Below are positions 1 to 5,064 of a DNA stretch of 7,603 nucleotides, piece after piece. The notes under the pieces are model-generated. The model saw only the letters and a program-made list of their open reading frames with translations. It ran no database searches and was not told where the DNA came from. Position numbers and translations under genes: made by a program. Within the stretch, counting starts at the first letter, position 1, and the number at the start of each line of letters is the position of its first letter. This stretch comes from Candidatus Mcinerneyibacteriota bacterium (lineage in GTDB: Bacteria; Macinerneyibacteriota; Macinerneyibacteria; Macinerneyibacteriales; DSCS01): the NCBI GenBank assembly GCA_016937175.1, contig JAFGWL010000004.1:1-7603 (forward strand), in the 5' to 3' direction.

Positions 1-95
1 ATGACCTTCTGTGAGCGGATGAAATTAAAGGCTGTGGCCAGGAGCAGGACAGTCAAGACGCTCCAGAACAGGATATTCTTCTTTTTATTCTCCAT
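1..95 (-). CDS. N-terminal fragment of a membrane-anchored or exported protein (cut by window edge)
   Basis: Only the first 31 codons are present; the gene runs off the left edge. The ATG at 93-95 overlaps the last 11 nt of the propeller gene and is preceded by a strong ribosome binding site (GGAGG, 5 nt before the ATG) inside that gene's 3' end, so the two are very likely translationally coupled. The visible peptide starts MENKKKN, followed by a hydrophobic stretch of about 16 residues (ILFWSVLTVLLLATAF) and then polar NFIRSQK. That is a positively charged N-terminus plus a single transmembrane helix, i.e. a signal anchor or uncleaved signal peptide; no lipobox or clear AxA site is seen in the visible part. 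The function cannot be named. Its coupling to the lipoprotein suggests a partner acting at the inner membrane or in the periplasm. Confidence 0.7.
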   Translation of the reverse strand, partial: MENKKKNILFWSVLTVLLLATAFNFIRSQKV

Positions 96-1137
96 CGTCT
101 CCTCCTTCAGGCTCCAGGCCCGCATCGATATCATAAATGTAGAGTTTGGCCCTCCCCGCTTCATCGGGCCGGGTGAGGTACATGACATTTTCATAGTCGA
201 GACATGTCCGGGAGATTCCCAGGATCGTAACCGGATCAAGAGGCGGAAGGCTTGTGAAGGTATGGATCTCATGTCCATCTCTGTCCAGGATCCGGTATTC
301 GTCGGATTTGGACAGGTCGAAGATGTTCTTCATACTCGTGAGAAGCATGAACTTCCCGCTGCGGTCGAAATTGACATCAAAGATATCCCTGTACTTTGTC
401 CTGATCTTTCTGAGTAACTTCCCCTGAAGAGAGTAGACATAGATAAAGGGCTCGAGCATCTTCAAGCGGTCATCGAATGCTCCCAGCACGTAGATCTCAT
501 TTTTTGAGACAGCGTAGGTGGGATTGGCGATGAGAGAAGAGTGTCTTCTCTTGTGAAACCGGTATGCGATCTGCATCTTCTCATCAAGGCGGAAAAGGGT
601 ATGCATCCCTTCGGGCCCGGAACAGGAGAGAAGATAAAGAGCACTGTCCACACGGAAAAGCGTGTCCATATAGGTCTGCTCAGCCAGGCCGGGTGCGGCC
701 TGATCCACAAAAACGACACCGCCTTTTTCAACTCGGTAAGAATTGATAAAATCCCGGACCCGGTCATAGATGATGAAGGAATCCGGCCCTGTAAAATCAA
801 AACCTCCCACAGAGATGTATTCGCCGGGAGCTTTCCCCGCCTGCCCGGCCTGTCCGAGATAAGATCCCTCTCTATCCCAGGCAATGACCTGGTGTTCCCC
901 TCTATAATACCTGAGTCCTAAAATCAAATTTTCGTTGATTTTAAAATCACTGAAATATCCTTTATCAGGAACCTTTTGCAAAAGGATTATTTCTTTCTGA
1001 ACATAGATATCTTCAAGAGATCCTACTCTTCGGATCAAGGCAATCTCATTTCTTGTTAAGATGTCAGAGGGAACAGAACCTCTACAAGAGATCAGAAGGA
1101 AAAATATCCCCACAGTCAGTAATAATCTCGTTTTCAC
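85..1137 (-). CDS. 6-bladed beta-propeller lipoprotein
   Basis: The 350-residue protein begins with a lipoprotein signal peptide: MKTR, a hydrophobic core and the lipobox L-I-S-C with the lipidated Cys at residue 18, so it should sit on a membrane facing the periplasm or surface. The rest is beta-rich with repeated short strand-turn units. Residues 95-107 carry a variant (GQAGQAGKAPGEY) of the G-x-x-G-x-G-P-G-E-Y motif that I associate with the 6-bladed beta-propeller (TolB-like) lipoprotein family common in Bacteroidetes; here Ala103 replaces a usual Gly. No catalytic residues are recognisable and the ligand is unknown. The start is GTG at 1135-1137, with GGGAG 5 nt upstream; that site lies in one arm of an inverted repeat (see 1141-1180). 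It follows the last peptide gene by 109 nt with no convincing promoter of its own, so co-transcription with the peptide is likely. It ends overlapping the next gene. Confidence 0.8.
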   Translation of the reverse strand: MKTRLLLTVGIFFLLISCRGSVPSDILTRNEIALIRRVGSLEDIYVQKEIILLQKVPDKGYFSDFKINENLILGLRYYRGEHQVIAWDREGSYLGQAGQAGKAPGEYISVGGFDFTGPDSFIIYDRVRDFINSYRVEKGGVVFVDQAAPGLAEQTYMDTLFRVDSALYLLSCSGPEGMHTLFRLDEKMQIAYRFHKRRHSSLIANPTYAVSKNEIYVLGAFDDRLKMLEPFIYVYSLQGKLLRKIRTKYRDIFDVNFDRSGKFMLLTSMKNIFDLSKSDEYRILDRDGHEIHTFTSLPPLDPVTILGISRTCLDYENVMYLTRPDEAGRAKLYIYDIDAGLEPEGGDDGE

Positions 1138-1140
1138 TTA

Positions 1141-1180
1141 TTCTCCCTGAACTGAAAAACGGGAGAAGCTTTTGAGCTTC
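1141..1180 (-). promoter_or_regulatory. Two overlapping, mutually exclusive hairpins upstream of the propeller gene, one covering its ribosome binding site
   Basis: On the minus strand a perfect 7-nt inverted repeat, TTCTCCC (1161-1167) and GGGAGAA (1141-1147) with a 13-nt loop, puts the ribosome binding site of the propeller gene in its 3' arm. Just upstream a second perfect 6-nt hairpin, GAAGCT-CAAA-AGCTTC (1165-1180), shares three bases with the first arm, so both cannot form fully at once. The second hairpin is followed after four bases by TTTTT, like a weak terminator. The repeats are seen directly; a regulatory role is inference. Confidence 0.4.
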
Positions 1181-1246
1181 CTTGTTGTTGAGAAGTCTTT
1201 CAGTCACCATTTCGCTTTATTGAATCGGAAATCTTATCCTTATATC

Positions 1247-1450
1247 TTACCTGCGTGTAGGCAAGGTAATGGTCGTTCCTCCAGACACAATACAACTCGT
1301 ACCTCCGGGGAAACAATTGATTTGACCGTTAGCAGTCGATTTAGTCCCTTTTTGGAGTGGAAGCGGGGCGGCCACTGCTTTTTGACTCGTCATTAGAATC
1401 GTCCCGGCGATCATCAGCCCTACAAACAATACTGCGCAGATCTTTTTCAT
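1247..1450 (-). CDS. Small secreted peptide, array copy 1 (C-x6-C, signal peptide)
   Basis: 67 residues. The first ~28 form a classical Sec signal peptide: MKKI, hydrophobic core to about residue 20, likely cleavage after AVA. The mature part is about 39 residues and matches the other two copies: a Pro-rich start (PLPLQ), K-G-T, T-A-N-G, then the C-F-P-G-G-T-S-C pair of cysteines and a polar tail ending TRR. It is the most divergent copy: it lacks the Asn of K-N-G-T, has Ala for Glu in T-E-N-G and a longer Gly/Thr-rich tail. Start choice is firm: ATG with GGAGG 3 nt upstream, behind its own promoter at 1496-1523. The two cysteines could form a disulfide in the periplasm or outside the cell. 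No known family is recognised with confidence; the nearest analogy is the NVEALA-type peptides of Bacteroidetes, also found beside propeller lipoproteins. It probably shares a transcript with the propeller gene. Confidence 0.75.
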   Translation of the reverse strand: MKKICAVLFVGLMIAGTILMTSQKAVAAPLPLQKGTKSTANGQINCFPGGTSCIVSGGTTITLPTRR

Positions 1451-1463
1451 TTTCCTCCTTTTG

Positions 1464-1482
1464 AAAACAACTTCGTTTTTTT
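1464..1482 (-). promoter_or_regulatory. A/T hairpin in the 5' leader of peptide copy 1
   Basis: On the minus strand AAAAAAAC-GAA-GTTGTTTT forms an 8-nt stem with one mismatch and a 3-nt loop, lying between the putative transcription start and the ribosome binding site. The equivalent hairpin before copy 3 (2162-2180) is perfect. A role in mRNA stability or translation is inferred only. Confidence 0.35.
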
Positions 1483-1495
1483 ACAGTTATGATTG

Positions 1496-1523
1496 AGAAT
1501 AACAGAAGGGAAAAAGATGTCAA
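1496..1523 (-). promoter_or_regulatory. Sigma-70-type promoter for peptide copy 1 (and probably the propeller gene)
   Basis: Minus strand: a perfect -35 box TTGACA (1518-1523), a 16-nt spacer and TATTCT (1496-1501) as -10, preceded by TGT, giving an extended -10 (TGnTATTCT). Transcription would start about 40 nt before the ATG. The same boxes appear before copy 3, which raises confidence. Confidence 0.6.
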
Positions 1524-1557
1524 ATCAAATCTTTGAAAGAAATGCCTGTAACACCCG

Positions 1558-1596
1558 GATGATCCCGTGAGGAGCCTGCTCCCGGCGCGGGCCCGG
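1558..1596 (-). pseudogene. Relic of the 3' end of the cofE-like gene
   Basis: In the minus strand this stretch encodes G-P-R-R-E-Q-A-P-H-G-I-I-R, against G-Q-R-L-E-Q-T-P-I-G-I-I-R at the C-terminus of the intact cofE-like protein (residues 202-214). The relic has no start, a 1-nt deletion relative to the parent and no stop at the parental position. It sits at the same distance upstream of peptide copy 1 as the real cofE tail does upstream of copy 3, so it was carried along by a tandem duplication. Confidence 0.65.
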
Positions 1597-1622
1597 TATC
1601 AGACTAATGATGTCATGGCCGC

Positions 1623-1675
1623 AAAACCCGGCCAGATAATATCAGAATCACTGTTTCCGTTTTATCCGGGCCGGG
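1623..1675 (-). terminator. Terminator-like hairpin after peptide copy 2
   Basis: Minus strand: arm CCCGGCC (1669-1675) pairs with GGCCGGG (1627-1633); after a small internal mismatch GATAA (1662-1666) pairs with TTATC (1635-1639), leaving a loop of about 22 nt, and TTTT follows (1623-1626). It begins 14 nt after the stop of copy 2 and precedes the promoter of copy 1. The T-run is short and the loop long, so efficiency is uncertain. Confidence 0.5.
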
Positions 1676-1688
1676 CCTTAGGCAAAGC

Positions 1689-1883
1689 TCATCGTTGAGA
1701 TGAGGGAGGAGGCATCGTCACGACACATTGTGTCCCGCCTGGTGAACAGGGCAAAGCGCCGTTTTCGGTGGTCAATGTCCCGTTTTTGGCGGGTGGCTTC
1801 TTAATCGCTTCAGCCCTTTGGGCCAGGAAGAAGCCAGCAGCGATCATCACAACAAGAAACAAGACAACAGCGATCTTTTTCAT
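1689..1883 (-). CDS. Small secreted peptide, array copy 2 (C-x6-C, signal peptide)
   Basis: 64 residues. MKKI plus a hydrophobic core ending in the signal-peptidase-like site A-E-A (residues 24-26), giving a mature peptide of about 38 residues: I-K-K-P-P-A-K-N-G-T, then T-E-N-G, C-S-P-G-G-T-Q-C and a Pro/Ser-rich tail (MPPPSSQR). It is closest to copy 3, sharing the A-E-A-I-K start, K-N-G-T, T-E-N-G and the G-G-x-Q-C motif. The ATG has a good ribosome binding site (AAGGAG, 4 nt upstream). It lies 64 nt after the stop of copy 3 and has no promoter as clear as the one before copies 1 and 3, so it is probably read from the copy 3 promoter; a terminator-like hairpin follows. The mature part is basic at its start and small enough to be released. 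Function unknown. Confidence 0.75.
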   Translation of the reverse strand: MKKIAVVLFLVVMIAAGFFLAQRAEAIKKPPAKNGTLTTENGALPCSPGGTQCVVTMPPPSSQR

Positions 1884-1947
1884 ACTTCTCCTTAAAAAAG
1901 CATCTTTTTGACATTACCGGTGATATGGACTCTCTTCGAAGGCACTT

Positions 1948-2148
1948 TTACGCCCTCGTCGGAGACTGGGGAGGCGCCGACCAATAGCATTGACTTCCCC
2001 CGAGTACACAAGACGAGCTCCCGTTCTCTGTTCTTACCGTTCCGTTCTTACTGGGAGGGACTTTGATCGCCTCAGCTTCCTGAGTGAGGGCGATAAAGGC
2101 CCCGATGGCCATGAGCAAAAGAACCATGGCGGCGATGATCTTCTTCAT
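1948..2148 (-). CDS. Small secreted peptide, array copy 3 (C-x6-C, signal peptide)
   Basis: 66 residues, first peptide gene of the array in reading direction. MKKI, a hydrophobic core and A-E-A (residues 25-27) form a Sec signal peptide; the mature part of about 39 residues reads I-K-V-P-P-S-K-N-G-T, T-E-N-G-S-S-S, C-V-L-G-G-S-Q-C, then WSAPPQSPTRA-like polar tail. The two cysteines with six residues between them and a central Gly-Gly are kept in all three copies. Start is firm: ATG with GGAGG 3 nt upstream, behind a promoter at 2194-2222. It lies about 100 nt downstream of the cofE-like gene. No modification, export or immunity gene is visible next to it, so calling it a RiPP or bacteriocin would be unsupported; a structural or signalling peptide linked to the propeller lipoprotein is equally possible. 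Confidence 0.75.
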   Translation of the reverse strand: MKKIIAAMVLLLMAIGAFIALTQEAEAIKVPPSKNGTVRTENGSSSCVLGGSQCYWSAPPQSPTRA

Positions 2149-2161
2149 ATTCCTCCTTCTG

Positions 2162-2180
2162 AAAAAAACTTCGTTTTTTT
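2162..2180 (-). promoter_or_regulatory. Perfect A/T hairpin in the 5' leader of peptide copy 3
   Basis: Minus strand AAAAAAAC-GAA-GTTTTTTT is a perfect 8-nt stem with a 3-nt loop, ending a few bases before the ribosome binding site (AAGGAGG). It is retained with one mismatch before copy 1. It could protect the short mRNA or tune translation; this is inference. Confidence 0.4.
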
Positions 2181-2193
2181 ACAGTTATAGTCG

Positions 2194-2222
2194 AGAATAC
2201 CAGAAGGGGGAAAAGGTGTCAA
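2194..2222 (-). promoter_or_regulatory. Sigma-70-type promoter for peptide copies 3 and 2
   Basis: Minus strand: TTGACA (2217-2222), 17-nt spacer, TATTCT (2194-2199). Optimal spacing and a perfect -35 box, and the arrangement is kept in the duplicate before copy 1. This makes the peptide genes a transcription unit separable from the lipid A operon. Confidence 0.65.
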
Positions 2223-2231
2223 TCCAAAATT

Positions 2232-2255
2232 AAAAAAAGAAACGGCCTTAGGGCC
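2232..2255 (-). terminator. Possible short terminator overlapping the cofE-like stop codon
   Basis: Minus strand GGCC-CTAA-GGCC (2244-2255) is a 4-nt GC stem containing the TAA stop in its loop region, followed by GTTTC and TTTTTTT (2232-2238). The T-run is good but the stem is very short, so this is weak support for an end to the lipid A operon. Confidence 0.3.
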
Positions 2256-2895
2256 TGATGATCCCGATGGGAGTCTGCTCCAGGCGCTGGCCCAGGAAAT
2301 TGTCGGCGCAATTGCTTTCCACAAATTCAGGATCCAGCCCCGAAGTCTTTCCCCAGACATCCACATCGCCATAATCATTGGCGTCGATAATGGCGATCTC
2401 CACCTCTCGGCCCAGCTCAGCCTTGATCTTTTCGCAGACTTCGTCTCCCTTGACCGGGGCAAAGATCAAAACACGGTTGTAGGGGCCCACTGTCTTGGCC
2501 CGAACACCATCGGCACCGTCAATGGCCCCGGCACGCCGGCCCGCCACCTGGTAGAACCATCCGTGAATCCCCATCATCTTCCCTATGCCGCCGATAACGG
2601 CGGCAAAAAGGATCCTCAGCGCGCCGGCTTCATCGATGGCTCCCTGCATCTTTTCCACTCGGCCCAGGCCTTCCCCCGAAAGGGGTTTTGTCACAAATTT
2701 TGAGAGGAAACGAGCCAGTCGTGATATCTTCAAATCATCGAAGGGTTTCACCATACCCTGCGAGATGGAGACGACTTTGGAGGAGATCACGATGACATCT
2801 CCGTCTCTGGCTTCTTTCTCCAGGGCCTTGGTAGCCACCTGTATAATATCATCCTGTCCGGTAATGACTTGTGTCTTGATGGTGATCTTTTCCAC
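2248..2895 (-). CDS. cofE: CofE-like (coenzyme F420-0:L-glutamate ligase family) protein
   Basis: 215 residues, somewhat shorter than the ~250 of characterised CofE, which adds gamma-linked glutamate to F420-0 using GTP. Family-like features: D-G-D-V-I-V-I-S-S-K-V-V-S (31-43) at the end of the first domain; S-G-E-G-L-G-R-V (73-80); A-I-D-G-A-D-G-V (124-131); I-I-D-A-N-D-Y-G (169-176); and the C-terminal D-N-F-L-G-Q-R-L-E-Q-T-P-I-G-I-I-R. GTG start at 2893-2895, with AGGAGG overlapping the stop of the preceding acyltransferase gene; the gap is only 10 nt. Sitting at the end of a lipid A operon, with no other F420 gene in view, its substrate may not be F420-0; a different amide-forming ligation is possible. 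Family assignment is fairly sure, exact activity is not. A relic of its 3' end lies at 1558-1596. Confidence 0.75.
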   Translation of the reverse strand: MEKITIKTQVITGQDDIIQVATKALEKEARDGDVIVISSKVVSISQGMVKPFDDLKISRLARFLSKFVTKPLSGEGLGRVEKMQGAIDEAGALRILFAAVIGGIGKMMGIHGWFYQVAGRRAGAIDGADGVRAKTVGPYNRVLIFAPVKGDEVCEKIKAELGREVEIAIIDANDYGDVDVWGKTSGLDPEFVESNCADNFLGQRLEQTPIGIIRP

Positions 2896-2905
2896 TGAAG
2901 CCTCC

Positions 2906-3805
2906 TTATTTTCGTTGTGTCCGCCAGCGGTTGGCCAGCCAGTTCCATTGGGCCGGATTCTCTTTCACGGCCTCTTCCAATCTATCAACCAATCCCTGTA
3001 AATGGAAGCGGATATCGTCATCCAGGTCCTCATGTTGGCGCGTAAGGAGGAAAGGCTCTCCGATATGCCCCACAGAGGTCCCGTCTTCCAGCCGCCGGAC
3101 GGTGACGAAACTGACGGGGCAGCCGGTCTTCAGGGCAAAAATGACAGGCCCGTGCGGAGTAGAGCATCGCCGCCCCATAAAGGTCGTGGTCACCCCGGCG
3201 ATCCCCCCATCCTGGTCGTTGAGGATCGCCACGCCGTACCCCTCCCGTAGGAGACGCAGAGTCTCCGGCACCGCGCGCCTGTCTCTGTAGATGATTTTGA
3301 CACCACTCTTTTCCCTCATTCGGTTGACCAGGCGGTCGGTGAGTGGGTTGTTCTGTCTCCGGGCGATCACTGCCAGGGGATAGCCTTTATAGGCCACCGC
3401 CTGTCCCATGAGTTCCCAGTTCCCCAGATGGCCCAGAACAAAGATGACCCCGGGATACTCGTTGTATATCCTTTTGAGCACCTCTTCGTTTTCGATGCTG
3501 ATGACTTTGAGGACATCTTCTTTTCCCATGGTCATAAGATGGATCATTTCAATATAGGTGAGGATATTCTGAATGAAGACTTCCCGGACAAAAGCTTTGA
3601 GAGGCTTTCCTTCTTTGGGAAGGTCCAGGTGAGCCTTTTTGATATTGTCGACAGCCAACCTTTTATACCCCATAAGGGCGAAAAGGGGAAGAAGGGCTGC
3701 AGCTAGCTTACGGTTACAACGCCACGGGAAAAGAGAAACAAAAAATACCACGGCTTTGACAAAAAGATATTCGATCCCGTATTGAAGGCTTTTGACAATC
3801 ATCAT
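2906..3805 (-). CDS. lpxL: LpxL/HtrB-family lipid A (Kdo-dependent) secondary acyltransferase
   Basis: 299 residues, close to the usual ~300 for the family. Enzymes of this family transfer an acyl chain from acyl-ACP to the hydroxyl of a lipid A primary acyl chain at the inner face of the inner membrane. Seen here: hydrophobic N-terminal anchor (about residues 10-27); the catalytic H-x4-E in G-H-L-G-N-W-E (His126, Glu131); N-D-Q-D-G-G (196-201) followed by F-M-G-R-R and T-P-H-G-P; and a Trp-rich C-terminus (WNWLANRW), all typical. The first ATG (3803-3805) overlaps the waaA stop by 4 nt (ATGA); a second ATG follows at once and no clear ribosome binding site is seen, so translation probably depends on coupling to waaA. 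Its place just after waaA fits an enzyme that acts on Kdo-bearing lipid A. Whether it is the LpxL or LpxM type, and its chain length, cannot be read here. Confidence 0.88.
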   Translation of the reverse strand: MMIVKSLQYGIEYLFVKAVVFFVSLFPWRCNRKLAAALLPLFALMGYKRLAVDNIKKAHLDLPKEGKPLKAFVREVFIQNILTYIEMIHLMTMGKEDVLKVISIENEEVLKRIYNEYPGVIFVLGHLGNWELMGQAVAYKGYPLAVIARRQNNPLTDRLVNRMREKSGVKIIYRDRRAVPETLRLLREGYGVAILNDQDGGIAGVTTTFMGRRCSTPHGPVIFALKTGCPVSFVTVRRLEDGTSVGHIGEPFLLTRQHEDLDDDIRFHLQGLVDRLEEAVKENPAQWNWLANRWRTQRK

Positions 3806-5061
3806 GAGGAAAGGGCCTTTTTAATCGCTTCCACGTAACGTCCTGCCGCTCCGCTGTTGGCCCGGACACACGCTCCGGCCCGAGCCGCTACAGCTTCTGC
3901 TTCTCCGGGGTTTCCCAGGAGACGCTTCACAACGGGAGCAACCTCATCTGCAGAAGCTGTTATGAGAGCACTTTCATCCGTAAAATAGTCGTAGATCTCC
4001 TGAAAGTTATGCATATAGGGGCCGACGATGACGCACTTTTCCCAGAGAGCAGGCTCGATGATATTATGCCCGCCCTGGGGGATCCAACTTCCCCCCACCA
4101 GGACCAGGTCGGCAAACTTATAGACCATATCCAGCTCTCCCATGGTATCCCAGAGGGCCACGTCCGCCTTCCAGGAGAGCCGGGATGTCCGACGCTCCAC
4201 GCTGAACCCCTTTTCCGTGAGGAGGATCTCCACTTCCTGTATCCGTTCAAGATGGCGGGGAGCCAGGATAAAAACCGTCTTTCCCTTGAGCTCCTGAAAA
4301 CGGGAAAAGAGGATCTCCTCTTCCCCCTTATGGGTGGAACCGATCACCGTGAGCGGCTTGTCGGGGCGCCCTTCGAAAAGCGCTGCCAGGCGTGATTCCC
4401 GGCGGGGGTCACTCTTTTTACCGTAGACGTCATATTTCGTATTCCCGCACACTTCGATAAGCTCTTCCGGCGCTCCGCAATCCATAAACCTCTTCTTCTC
4501 CACATCAGATTGCACGAGCAAAGCCCGGTAGAGGGCGAAGATATGTCTCCATAAGCTTCTGAAAAGGCGGTAGCTTTTGTAATCTTTGGGAGGGATCCGG
4601 CCGTTGACAAGAAGCACGGGCACCTTTTTCTGCCAGGCCCTGCGTATAAGCTGGGGCCAGATCTCCGTCTCCACGATGATCAGAGCCCGGGGCCTCATCT
4701 TACTGAAGAGCGAAGCCACAAAGGGGAAGAAGTCCACGGGAAGGTAAAAAAGGGTGACATCCCGGCCGAAATGCTCCCTCACCATCTTGTATCCTGTATA
4801 AGTCCCCACAGAGACAGCCACAGGCTCTTTCCCCGTAAACTCCCGGATCACCGGGACGGCTGCTTTGACCTCTCCTGCCGAGACGGTATGAAACCAGACA
4901 TATCCTTTTGCGGGGAACAGGCGCGACGGGACGAATCCCACCCGCTGAAAAAGGCCGTGACGGTCTTTGCCTGTCACAAGAGCCCGGATCAGATAATAGG
5001 GAAAAAGAAGGAGCAAAACCGGGATAAAAATCAGATTATAGAGGAAAAAGATGAGGGCCAT
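3802..5061 (-). CDS. waaA: 3-deoxy-D-manno-octulosonic acid (Kdo) transferase
   Basis: 419 residues, normal for WaaA/KdtA (GT30), which moves Kdo from CMP-Kdo to the lipid A precursor on the inner membrane. Order of features: N-terminal membrane anchor (about 3-27); S-A-G-E-V-K-A-A (61-68) with the presumed catalytic base Glu64; E-T-E-I-W-P (131-136); G-N-T-K-Y-D (206-211); G-S-T-H-K-G-E-E-E (241-249); A-P-R-H (267-270); D-T-M-G-E-L (305-310); and G-G-S-W-I-P-Q-G-G-H-N-I-I-E-P (323-337) of the nucleotide-sugar site. ATG start with AGGGG upstream inside the end of the oxidoreductase gene, 3 nt after its stop. How many Kdo residues it adds cannot be told from the sequence. Confidence 0.95.
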   Translation of the reverse strand: MALIFFLYNLIFIPVLLLLFPYYLIRALVTGKDRHGLFQRVGFVPSRLFPAKGYVWFHTVSAGEVKAAVPVIREFTGKEPVAVSVGTYTGYKMVREHFGRDVTLFYLPVDFFPFVASLFSKMRPRALIIVETEIWPQLIRRAWQKKVPVLLVNGRIPPKDYKSYRLFRSLWRHIFALYRALLVQSDVEKKRFMDCGAPEELIEVCGNTKYDVYGKKSDPRRESRLAALFEGRPDKPLTVIGSTHKGEEEILFSRFQELKGKTVFILAPRHLERIQEVEILLTEKGFSVERRTSRLSWKADVALWDTMGELDMVYKFADLVLVGGSWIPQGGHNIIEPALWEKCVIVGPYMHNFQEIYDYFTDESALITASADEVAPVVKRLLGNPGEAEAVAARAGACVRANSGAAGRYVEAIKKALSS

Positions 5062-5064
5062 GCC

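Larger units (their letters stand above)
1451..1596. repeat. Duplicated promoter-leader plus cofE-tail block, copy A (diverged)
   Basis: Colinear with 2149-2296 at an offset of 698-700 nt. The part next to the peptide gene (1451-1523) matches 2149-2222 at about 64 of 74 aligned positions. The stretch 1558-1596 matches the last coding bases of the cofE-like gene (2257-2296) at about 33 of 40 positions. The linking stretch 1524-1557 is only weakly alike. Counts are from alignment by eye. Confidence 0.75.
2149..2296. repeat. Duplicated promoter-leader plus cofE-tail block, copy B (parental)
   Basis: Includes the leader and promoter of peptide copy 3 (2149-2222) and the last coding bases of the cofE-like gene (2257-2296). 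It is the presumed parent of 1451-1596, because here the cofE sequence is part of an intact gene. Confidence 0.75.

Noticed and set aside
1172-1396. Plus-strand open frame of 74 codons over peptide copy 1
   Set aside because: Antisense to the peptide gene, no ribosome binding site and no resemblance to its neighbours; the minus-strand frame has paralogues and a signal peptide.
1247-2148. Array read as RiPP or bacteriocin precursors with a leader cut after Gly-Gly
   Set aside because: The Gly-Gly sits between the two cysteines, not at a leader boundary; the N-terminus is a Sec signal peptide, and no maturation, ABC-transporter or immunity gene is visible.
1451-2222. The two similar leader blocks as insertion-sequence ends or a CRISPR-like repeat
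   Set aside because: They are direct repeats in the same orientation with genes attached, there are only two, and no transposase or spacer pattern exists; tandem gene duplication explains them.
2145-2462. Minus-strand frame of 105 codons running through the cofE 3' end and the promoter region
   Set aside because: It is an out-of-frame reading of cofE and crosses the promoter of the peptide genes; the composition looks like a shadow frame.
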